Shown: positions 9,468 to 16,591 of the stretch, piece after piece
How the letters are laid out: each line of letters begins with the position of its first letter
Numbering within the stretch: the stretch's first letter is position 1
Assembly (NCBI GenBank): GCA_016735295.1
Contig: JAERRU010000021.1
Span: 1-49,893 of the forward strand
Reading direction: 5' to 3'
DNA length: 49,893 nucleotides
DNA from: SAR324 cluster bacterium
GTDB lineage: Bacteria > SAR324 > XYD2-FULL-50-16 > JAERRU01
Notes under the pieces: model-generated
Seen by the model: the letters and a program-made list of their open reading frames with translations, nothing else
Told to the model about the DNA's origin: nothing
The model's database searches: none
Made by a program: the position numbers and the translations under genes

Positions 9468-10748
9468 TTAACCCTTTACCCTCTTAAATTCTCGTTTAGT
9501 AGAACCAGTATATATTTGGCGTGGGCGATTAATTTTTATGCCCTGAGTTCTCATCTCTCTCCACTGAGCAATCCAACCAGGTAGCCGGCCAATAGAAAAT
9601 ATTACTGTGAACATATTTGTGGGAATGTTCATTGCCTTGTAGATAATTCCACTATAAAAATCAACGTTAGGATAAAGCTTTCTATCAATAAAATAAGAAT
9701 CATTAAGAGCAATATGCTCAAGCTCTTTGGCGATATCTAGTAGCGGGTCTTTTACTTTTAATTTTAAAAGCAATTTATCACACGCTTTTTTAATAATAGC
9801 ACAGCGAGGGTCATGATTGCGATAAACTCGGTGGCCAAAGCCCATCAATTTTATTTCTTGACGCTTAACTCGATTAACAAATTCTTTAAGGCTAATCTTT
9901 TCCTTCTGAATGCTAGTTAGCATTTCTAATACAGCTTGATTAGCTCCCCCATGTAACGGGCCCCATAAAGCTAAAATACCAGTGGCAATAGAGGCGTATA
10001 TATTAGCCCCACTGCTGCCCACCATTCTTACTGTTGAAGTGGAGCAGTTTTGCTCATGATCAGCATGCAAGATTAATAGCTTATTTAAGGCCTCTTCTAC
10101 TTCAGGGATAACCTCATATTCTTCTGCTGGAACAGAGAACATCATATTCAAAAAATTTTGACAGTAATTAAGCTCGTTACGAGGATAAACAAATGGTTGA
10201 CCAATAGACTTCTTATACGCATAGGCCGCGAGGGTGGGGACTTTTGCCAAACAGCGGATAGTAGATATATCTACGGCATGTTCCTTAAAGTCACTAGCAA
10301 TGTCATCGTAAAATGATGACATCCCAGCCATGCCTGCCGCCAACAAAGCCATAGGATGTGCTGTGCGAGGCCAAACATCATAATATTTTTTATAATCCTC
10401 ATTAATCATTGTATGGCGAGTTACCGTGGTAGTGAAGGCTGCCAATTCTTCAGCACTGGGTAATTCTCCGAAAATGAGTAGATATGTAACCTCAATAAAA
10501 CTGCAATTATTGCTTAAATCAGCTATGTCATAGCCACGGTAGCGTAAAATCCCTTTTTCTCCGTCAATAAAGGTTATATCGCTTTTAGTGGAGCCTGTAT
10601 TTCCATATCCTGGGTCTAAGGTGATTAGCCCGGTTTTTGATCTTAATTGGGAAATATTAACTGCTGTTTCGCCTTCTGTTCCCTGTTCTACCGGAAGAAT
10701 TATCTTTTTATCTTGGTAAGTTAGGGTCGCTTCATTTTTCCTAGGCAT
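9468..10748 (-). CDS. gltA: Citrate synthase
   Basis: GltA condenses oxaloacetate and acetyl-CoA at the entry of the TCA cycle. It is a 426-aa type II (hexameric, Gram-negative) enzyme. The N-terminal beta-rich extension includes LDPGYGNTGSTKSDITFIDGEKGILRYRGY. Catalytic blocks are LHADHEQNCSTSTVRMVGSSGAN, WGPLHGGANQAVLEML and GFGHRVYRNHDPRC, with the C-terminal substrate-binding Arg region FSIGRLPGWIAQWREM. The ATG start is well placed, with the family's usual distance to the conserved core. It is the first gene of a minus-strand run with prs and carA and is divergent from the DUF2851-like gene, with 238 bp of shared upstream DNA. A TATAAG box on the minus strand near 10773-10778 is a possible -10 element without a good -35. 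Confidence 0.97.
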   Translation of the reverse strand: MPRKNEATLTYQDKKIILPVEQGTEGETAVNISQLRSKTGLITLDPGYGNTGSTKSDITFIDGEKGILRYRGYDIADLSNNCSFIEVTYLLIFGELPSAEELAAFTTTVTRHTMINEDYKKYYDVWPRTAHPMALLAAGMAGMSSFYDDIASDFKEHAVDISTIRCLAKVPTLAAYAYKKSIGQPFVYPRNELNYCQNFLNMMFSVPAEEYEVIPEVEEALNKLLILHADHEQNCSTSTVRMVGSSGANIYASIATGILALWGPLHGGANQAVLEMLTSIQKEKISLKEFVNRVKRQEIKLMGFGHRVYRNHDPRCAIIKKACDKLLLKLKVKDPLLDIAKELEHIALNDSYFIDRKLYPNVDFYSGIIYKAMNIPTNMFTVIFSIGRLPGWIAQWREMRTQGIKINRPRQIYTGSTKREFKRVKG

Positions 10749-10986
10749 AAATTTTTTTTACTTTGTTATTAGCTACTTATAGCGTAAAAAGGTTCACATT
10801 CCTTAACTTTAATCTTGAGACTTCAACATAGTATCGCTAGAGCCTACCTAAAAAGTAGTATATTTACAAGTTAAAACAGAATTAATTTATCTTTAATCTG
10901 ATATGATTAGTTGATTTAAAATATAAATTAATGTGTAAATTGTTTCTTGGATAGATTATAAATCAACTAAAAAACATCAAAAAATA

Positions 10987-12354
10987 GTGGAAGAACTATT
11001 ACTTAGTTATTATTGGTTGAATAGTATTGGCCAAGAATTTATTTTGTCTAATAATAAAAAAATAATTGTCGGCTTTGCGGGATATCCTTTCTTTGCTCAA
11101 AAAACTATCTTTCAACGAGCAGAGCTGATTGTTGATAAAAAGCCAGTGCCAGCTAATGTGCTAATTGCTGCTTTACCGTTAAGCAGTGAAAATATTAGCT
11201 TTGCTTCCCAATTTACAAATTTAAAATTATTCTTGCTAGTGGCTAATAACCCAGCCACTACTAATGAAATCATAATTGCTAAAAATATTATTCCCCAAAT
11301 TAACATAACACCAACAAAAATTACCGAACTTAAATACAAACTACTAGGCAAAGTTAATCATCAAAAAGTTTTAGGTAAATGCGGTATGCTTTTACATCCC
11401 TCTCTTAATAAAAGCCCAGTACACAAAAAAAGAAATAACAAAATCGGTAAAATATTGCTTCAATACGCCCATACCAGGCTTAAAGATAAGAGCAAGCAGA
11501 TGATGCAATCAATTAAAAATAATTCCTCACTTGGTTTTGAACAACTACTTTTTGAGAAAATTTTTGAAAGTTTTGGGTTCATCAAATTTAGCCGCCATCT
11601 TAAACAATTAGCGATAGATCTTGATTATGCTGAAATAACTAAAATTTATCAAAATAAACAAAATAAAAAACCTACTGATATTATTTTAGCCTATTGGTTA
11701 GGTAAATTAAATCTTTTTGAGAATATACCAGCCTCTCAAAGGCATAATCTTGACCTCATTATGCTGAAAAATATTTGGCGTGGGTTTGAGCAAAAACCAT
11801 ATCAAGATAAATTGAACACACATATGGTTAATCCCAAAGGGCACCCAGTTAGGCGATTAATTAGCATGCTGCAGCTAATTAATAATACACACCAAAGAGG
11901 CTTGCTTCGCAGTTGGCTTGATGTGCTAAGAAAAATGCAAACAATCCCTGAATCGAGCTGGCAATCTCCTAAAAAGGTGCAAGCACTGGTGCTACCCATT
12001 TTTGAGAAAGGAGGATATCCTAATTATTTAGCACAAAATCTTACTGGAGAAGATCGAATAGCGATAGTAATGGTTAATGTGATATTACCATTTTTTTTGC
12101 TTTGGGAAAAAGAATTTAAGGTTACTCCTTTAAGCGATGTGCTATTTAAATTATATCATACGTTTCCTGGTGAAAAAAGTAATAATAATGTAGTTAGATA
12201 TATGGAGCGCAGATTAAGTATCGATCCTTTTCAGCAATTTATGAAAAAAAGTTTAGCCTATTCACAAGGGCTAATCCAAATGAGAAAAGATTTATGCCTA
12301 ACCTTTGAAGATGGATGTTCTGAATGCATGCTTTATCGGTGGTTAGAGTGTTAA
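10987..12354 (+). CDS. DUF2851-like protein
   Basis: The likely start is GTG at 10987; no in-frame ATG lies between it and the upstream stop near 10936. The 455-aa product has no signal peptide or membrane segment. It appears related to DUF2851 (PF11013). The N-terminal third has a beta-rich pattern. The middle has FEQLLFEKIFESFGFIKFSRHLKQLA, close to the family's WEQLLYERLAENFGF-type block. GHPVRRLISMLQLI corresponds to the family RPANFPxxRLAQLA region, and the protein ends with the paired-cysteine motif CLTFEDGCSEC. DUF2851 is mostly known from Bacteroidetes and Chlorobi and has no assigned function. The stop overlaps the next gene by seven bases if that gene starts at 12348, so the two are probably coupled. 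The assignment is by eye and only moderately certain. Confidence 0.6.
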   Translation: MEELLLSYYWLNSIGQEFILSNNKKIIVGFAGYPFFAQKTIFQRAELIVDKKPVPANVLIAALPLSSENISFASQFTNLKLFLLVANNPATTNEIIIAKNIIPQINITPTKITELKYKLLGKVNHQKVLGKCGMLLHPSLNKSPVHKKRNNKIGKILLQYAHTRLKDKSKQMMQSIKNNSSLGFEQLLFEKIFESFGFIKFSRHLKQLAIDLDYAEITKIYQNKQNKKPTDIILAYWLGKLNLFENIPASQRHNLDLIMLKNIWRGFEQKPYQDKLNTHMVNPKGHPVRRLISMLQLINNTHQRGLLRSWLDVLRKMQTIPESSWQSPKKVQALVLPIFEKGGYPNYLAQNLTGEDRIAIVMVNVILPFFLLWEKEFKVTPLSDVLFKLYHTFPGEKSNNNVVRYMERRLSIDPFQQFMKKSLAYSQGLIQMRKDLCLTFEDGCSECMLYRWLEC

Positions 12355-13142
12355 GAAAAACCAGCTTAATTGGATTATTTTTACTGTTTTACAGCTCTCT
12401 ATGGGCGGAGCAGATAATATTAGATGATTTAGAGCAACTTAAATTTGCCGATTATCTGCTCGAAATTAAAGACTATGATAGGGCGATTTTAGAATATCAA
12501 AGATTAAAATACTTTTTCCCTAAATCTTCCTTAGTTAAAACAGCGATTATTAGAACAGGCTATACCTATTATTTAAAGGGACCTTCTTTAAGTGGTATGA
12601 GCTATCTTAAAAGACAAATAGCAACAATTAGCGATGTTGGCCTTATTGCTAATCTTAACTATCAACTAAGTATTTTTGAGTTAGATTATAATGATAACGC
12701 TCCCTTTATTTTGCGTGAGGATTATATAAAACAAGGGTTAGCTAGGTTAGAAACTATAAAACGATTAAATGGTAAGGCGACTAATTTTAATGATATTTAC
12801 CATGAGTGGCAAACTAGAGAAATAACAGGCCAAAAAAGTCCATTTCTAGCGGGCATAATGTCAGCGATAGTTCCTGGTAGTGGCAGTGCCTATAGTGGTT
12901 TTTGGCAAGAAGGTTTTTATAGCCTTTTATTAGTGGGTATGTTTTTCAACGCTCACCAAGAGGCGAATACTTCTAATGATAGAGGTTACCGCAACCTTTC
13001 TCCCTTACTGGCCTTGTTAACGGTAAGTTTTTATGGGGGCTCGATCTATACGGCGGTTAATTCAGCTTATTTCTTTAATTCAGATTTAGAAGTAAATCAC
13101 ATTATCAAGCTACGAGATAAATATAATCTATGGTTAAATTAA
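12348..13142 (+). CDS. Exported TPR-like membrane protein of unknown function
   Basis: GTG at 12348 is preferred over ATG 12324 because it gives a clean signal peptide (LRKTSLIGLFLLFYSSLWA) and the short overlap typical of coupled genes. After the signal come about 120 residues of helical repeat (FADYLLEIKDYDRAILEYQRLKYFFP is TPR-like). The C-terminal third is a membrane region with AIVPGSGSAYSGFWQEGFYSLLL and a further hydrophobic pair up to the AYFF segment. The 'PGSG-YxG-xxxG' pattern occurs in uncharacterised exported proteins with similar architecture in several phyla. It shares an operon with the DUF2851-like gene, which suggests a common role, but none can be named. About 265 aa from the proposed start. 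Confidence 0.7.
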   Translation: MLRKTSLIGLFLLFYSSLWAEQIILDDLEQLKFADYLLEIKDYDRAILEYQRLKYFFPKSSLVKTAIIRTGYTYYLKGPSLSGMSYLKRQIATISDVGLIANLNYQLSIFELDYNDNAPFILREDYIKQGLARLETIKRLNGKATNFNDIYHEWQTREITGQKSPFLAGIMSAIVPGSGSAYSGFWQEGFYSLLLVGMFFNAHQEANTSNDRGYRNLSPLLALLTVSFYGGSIYTAVNSAYFFNSDLEVNHIIKLRDKYNLWLN

Positions 13143-13208
13143 ATTAAACTAATAAAATCTGATGTTTATCCTCACCCAAATTATACCAACAGTATTAATA
13201 AGACTATC

Positions 13209-13844
13209 TTAAAGTTGGGGAGGCTCCCATAGTAACTCAATTAATCCGGCTATTCCTGAAATTTTTAGTTTTAAAGAGGCAGGATTATTATTTGCATATT
13301 TTAGAGGTCGGCTAAAAGAAATCAAAAATAAATTGGACCAACGATCTATATCATAAAATGATTTTTGCAAGTATTTATACTCAAAACTATCCCCATCAAT
13401 TTTTTTAATTGATACTAAAGTGGTAGTAGCGTCCCCATCAACTAAAAGTTCAAATTGCCAGTCTCGTTTTAAGATAGTGGATGAACTTAATTCTTTTGCA
13501 GGGCTATAAAATGATAATAAAAAATCAAATCCCTCAGCCTGATTAGCTAAATCTTTGTGGTTGATATCTCTTGGTCTAAGATTCGCTTTTGATGAGGCGT
13601 CACTTAAGCGAGCAATATATTCTTGGTTTTTTAAAATAGCGTTTACTTCAAGTTCTAGTTTGAAGTTATTATATATATTACCAGATCTTTTTTGCTGAGC
13701 AAAAGTTTGATAAGGACTAGCTAAATTTTGCCATATATTAGTTTTCTGGTGGCGAGATTTAGCACTAGAACAACTAATTAACCCAATTGTTAAAGGAATT
13801 AACAACAGCATAAGCCCTGTTATATGGCTAAGCTTGATATTCAT
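13209..13844 (-). CDS. Putative lipoprotein of unknown function
   Basis: The frame is open to 13910, but the ATG at 13842-13844 gives a proper lipoprotein signal (NIKLSHITGLMLLLIPLTIG) with lipobox LISC and lipidated Cys25. It also removes an overlap with murJ, leaving a 10-bp gap. The mature part of about 185 residues is beta-rich, with no motif I recognise; LELEVNAILKNQEYIARLSDASS and RDWQFELLVDGD suggest a globular periplasmic fold. It directly follows murJ on the same strand and is probably cotranscribed. Envelope localisation is well supported; function is unknown. Confidence 0.75.
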   Translation of the reverse strand: MNIKLSHITGLMLLLIPLTIGLISCSSAKSRHQKTNIWQNLASPYQTFAQQKRSGNIYNNFKLELEVNAILKNQEYIARLSDASSKANLRPRDINHKDLANQAEGFDFLLSFYSPAKELSSSTILKRDWQFELLVDGDATTTLVSIKKIDGDSFEYKYLQKSFYDIDRWSNLFLISFSRPLKYANNNPASLKLKISGIAGLIELLWEPPQL

Positions 13845-13854
13845 GACTAGCCAC

Positions 13855-15396
13855 TTAAGATGATTTATTTTTTCGTTTAAGAAATACTTGATAAACATTG
13901 CGTAACTCAATTGTTTTTAAAAGCCAACTTACCCCAATATAGATAAAAATTCCAATAAAAATCTGTCCAGCAAGAAGCAAGTTAGGATAGGCAAACTCAA
14001 ATTTACTTAATAACCAAACACAAATAAACATAATCCCCCCAGCGATTAAATGCTTGATAACAGATTTTCCAATAATCTTTTCCCAAGATAGGTTAAGTGA
14101 AGTTTTTTTATATAAAAATATCGCTAATAAAAAGAATTGCCCCATCTGGCTCAAGCTGCTAGCCATAGCTATGCCAGCTACTCCTAAAATACTAGCTAAA
14201 TAGTAAGCTAAACTTATGTTGCTTAGCATGGTAAAAAAAGCGATCCACATAGTAACTATAAACATTTTCTTTGCTTGATAGCCTACGATTAAAGCTCGAT
14301 TCCATCCAATAAAAATCATTCCTGGTAAGTGAAACATCAACACCTTAGCCGTGATTTCAATAGCTCTTTGATCAAATTTTCCCCAGCCTAAAAATAGATC
14401 AATCACCGATCTGCTAGTAGCCATTAACCCTAAAGTTATCGGAATAATAAAAAAACTTATTAAAGCTAAACTATCTTGGAGCATAGTAGTGGCTTTTTTT
14501 ATTTCATTTTTAGCAAAAAATTTAATTATACTAGGTAAAAGAACGGTAGTTTGGGATATCACATAAACCCCTAATCCTAATTCTAACAACCGACCACTAA
14601 CACTGAGTGACACCACAGAGCCAGCAATTAAAGTGGTAGCAATTATTTGACTTATAAAAACATCTATCTGGTATATGCCAGCCCCAATAATGCCCGGCAC
14701 AGCTATTTTCATCATTTTACTTAAATAGGGATACCAGCTGAATGCCCCCTTAACGAGGGAATATCCATATTTAAGCACAAAAGGGAGTTGTATAAAAACT
14801 TGAATAGCTCCCCCAATCAAAACACCCCAAGCCATGCCTAAAGCTATATCTTTACGCCAATAATAAGAAATAAGCCCAGCACTAATAATGCATATGTTTA
14901 ATAAAATAGGAGTGATTGCCGGTAACCAAAAATTCCTATGGTGATTTAATACCCCTTGAAATAAAGCGGCTAGCGAAATTAAAACCACATAACCAAACAT
15001 TACTCTAGTTAATAAAATGGCTTGTTTTAAAGTGTCCCCCACAAAGCCAAATAAATTAGCCAGTAAAACATCGGCGTAATAGGTAGATAATAGGGTGATG
15101 CTAACCAGAAATATGGTTAAAAACCAAAAAAGACTAAATAAAAATTGATTAGCCCCATCTCTGCCCTTGCTTTGGTGGGCGTCACTGAAAATTGGTAAAA
15201 ATGTGCTAAGCATTACCCCTTCGGCGGTTAATCTTCTAAATAAATTAGGGATGGTAAAGGCTATTTGAAAAGCGTCTCCAATTCCAGTAGCGCCCAGCAA
15301 ACTTGTTTTTAATATTTCGCGAGCAAACCCTAGTAATCGGCTAGCTAAATTTAAGCCGGCTACTTTTGCTGATGATTTTATAAGGTTATTTGACAT
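13855..15396 (-). CDS. murJ: Lipid II flippase MurJ (MviN)
   Basis: MurJ is the MOP-superfamily flippase that moves lipid II across the inner membrane for peptidoglycan synthesis. The 513-aa protein is almost wholly membrane-embedded, with about 14 hydrophobic segments. Family blocks include the start SSAKVAGLNLASRLLGFAR, the GDAFQIAFTIPNLFRRLTAEG segment with its conserved Arg/Glu, SAFLPIF-like STFLPIFSDA, and GVLNHHRNFWLPAITPI. The charged residues lining the cavity in the first helices are retained. It fits a cell that still makes peptidoglycan, as do ftsI and rodZ in this window. Transcription probably runs on into the lipoprotein gene. Confidence 0.95.
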   Translation of the reverse strand: MSNNLIKSSAKVAGLNLASRLLGFAREILKTSLLGATGIGDAFQIAFTIPNLFRRLTAEGVMLSTFLPIFSDAHQSKGRDGANQFLFSLFWFLTIFLVSITLLSTYYADVLLANLFGFVGDTLKQAILLTRVMFGYVVLISLAALFQGVLNHHRNFWLPAITPILLNICIISAGLISYYWRKDIALGMAWGVLIGGAIQVFIQLPFVLKYGYSLVKGAFSWYPYLSKMMKIAVPGIIGAGIYQIDVFISQIIATTLIAGSVVSLSVSGRLLELGLGVYVISQTTVLLPSIIKFFAKNEIKKATTMLQDSLALISFFIIPITLGLMATSRSVIDLFLGWGKFDQRAIEITAKVLMFHLPGMIFIGWNRALIVGYQAKKMFIVTMWIAFFTMLSNISLAYYLASILGVAGIAMASSLSQMGQFFLLAIFLYKKTSLNLSWEKIIGKSVIKHLIAGGIMFICVWLLSKFEFAYPNLLLAGQIFIGIFIYIGVSWLLKTIELRNVYQVFLKRKNKSS

Positions 15397-15515
15397 CTTG
15401 AATAATAGATTTTATGGACTCACAATTTCTTAGATATATAAATTATGATGATTTATAATTACTATTTTAGCGATAATTATATTTCCTAATATGCATTAAT
15501 TAGTGAGCAATATTA

Positions 15516-15521
15516 TATAAT
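15516..15521 (+). promoter_or_regulatory. Perfect TATAAT -10 box in front of the candidate structured RNA
   Basis: TATAAT matches the sigma-70 -10 consensus exactly. The expected start, 6-8 bases downstream, falls at about 15528, two bases before the outermost stem of the hairpin at 15530. No good -35 is seen at 16-18 bp, so activity is unproven. Confidence 0.4.
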
Positions 15522-15527
15522 ATCTAC

Positions 15528-15653
15528 CAAGAACCACCATCTTTCGCAAATTAACTAGGTATACGGTGATGATGGAGCCCAGGCAGAGGCTATCAATTAA
15601 TTATTTTATTTATATCCGGTAATTAACTAAGAAAGTTAGGTGGTTCTGGGGAG
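15528..15653 (+). ncRNA. Candidate structured RNA: long rod-like imperfect hairpin
   Basis: The gap between murJ and folD contains an interrupted inverted repeat about 125 bases long. The outer stem is AGAACCACC (15530-15538) with GGTGGTTCT (15639-15647), nine perfect pairs. Next is CTTTC (15541-15545) with GAAAG (15631-15635). An inner stem pairs GGTATA (15558-15563) with TATATCC (15611-15617) with one bulged base. The apical part has a small GCC/GGC hairpin. A long rod with internal loops, a -10 box placed at its foot and a position next to a folate gene resemble 6S RNA, but no 6S signature sequence can be confirmed. A miniature inverted-repeat element or a bidirectional terminator are alternatives. 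The plus strand is chosen from the -10 box. Confidence 0.4.
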
Positions 15654-15664
15654 AGGGATAGTAA

Positions 15665-16531
15665 TTATTTTTGGGTTTGCATTTTCGTGGTTTTAACCAG
15701 ATTATCGATCAACATGTGAATAGTCATAGGGCCAACTCCACCTGGTACCTTGCTAATTGCAAACACCAAATCTTTAACTCTATTAAAATCTACATCCCCG
15801 CAAGTTTTGTTTTTATCACCAACTCTGATTTTGCTAATACCCACATCAACAACTACTGCCTCAGGTTTGATATAATCTTCATTTAAAAAATTGGCTTTAC
15901 CCAGAGCAGGAATTAAAACATCCGCCGATAAACAAATTTCTTTTAAATTTTTACTTCTAGAATGGCAAACAGTAACCGTGGCATTATTTTGTTTTCTAAG
16001 TAACATTAAAGCTAGTGGCTTGCCCACAATCTTGCTTCTGCCTATAATCACCACTCGCTTACCGGTAAGATCAATTTGGTAATGATGCAACAAAGCAATA
16101 ATGGCTTTAGGCGTGCAAGGCTCTAATAGAGTTTCTTCATTAAATAATTGACCAATATTAAAGGGATTAAAACAATCCACATCTTTTTTAGGAGCAATGG
16201 CAGCAGCCACCATGTCTGCGTTTATATGTTTTGGTAAAGGCAGTTGACATAAAATGCCATGAACATTTTCATCAACATTAAGCAGGCTTATCTTTTGTAA
16301 AATATCCTCTTGAGTAATACTTTCAGGATTAAATTTATGCAATTTAGCCCTGATAGACAACTTTTCACAAGTATTGAGCTTATTTCTTACATATATAGCA
16401 GAAGCGTCGTCTGCATTGGCTAAGAGAATATGCAAGCTAGGTGTTGTCCCTTTTTTGATGAGGGCGTTGACCTCATCTTCAATCTTACCCTTAAATTTTG
16501 CGGCTAGGCTAGTGCCATCTAATATTAACAT
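15665..16531 (-). CDS. folD: Bifunctional methylenetetrahydrofolate dehydrogenase / methenyl-THF cyclohydrolase
   Basis: FolD interconverts 5,10-methylene-THF, methenyl-THF and 10-formyl-THF, supplying one-carbon units for purines and formyl-Met. The 288-aa sequence has the catalytic Lys motif YVRNKLNTCEKL, the QLPLPKHIN block, PKKDVDCFNPFNIGQL, and PCTPKAIIALL. The NADP-binding signature is VVIIGRSKIVGKPLALMLL, with the C-terminal KVPGGVGPMT. All expected active-site residues are present. The start MLILDGTSLA is the family's usual N-terminus. It is 61 bp downstream of rpsA on the same strand with no visible terminator between, so read-through from the rpsA promoter is possible. Confidence 0.97.
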   Translation of the reverse strand: MLILDGTSLAAKFKGKIEDEVNALIKKGTTPSLHILLANADDASAIYVRNKLNTCEKLSIRAKLHKFNPESITQEDILQKISLLNVDENVHGILCQLPLPKHINADMVAAAIAPKKDVDCFNPFNIGQLFNEETLLEPCTPKAIIALLHHYQIDLTGKRVVIIGRSKIVGKPLALMLLRKQNNATVTVCHSRSKNLKEICLSADVLIPALGKANFLNEDYIKPEAVVVDVGISKIRVGDKNKTCGDVDFNRVKDLVFAISKVPGGVGPMTIHMLIDNLVKTTKMQTQK

Positions 16532-16591
16532 AAGCCCATATTAAGGGCAGTAAATCGCCTAAGCATTAATCACTAATACAAGAAATTATAT

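Noticed and set aside
10749-10986. Strong divergent promoter pair between gltA and the DUF2851-like gene
   Set aside because: Only isolated -10-like boxes were found, without -35 partners at proper spacing.
15528-15653. Signal recognition particle (4.5S) RNA
   Set aside because: The apical loop lacks the conserved GGAA tetraloop and asymmetric-loop sequence of the SRP core.
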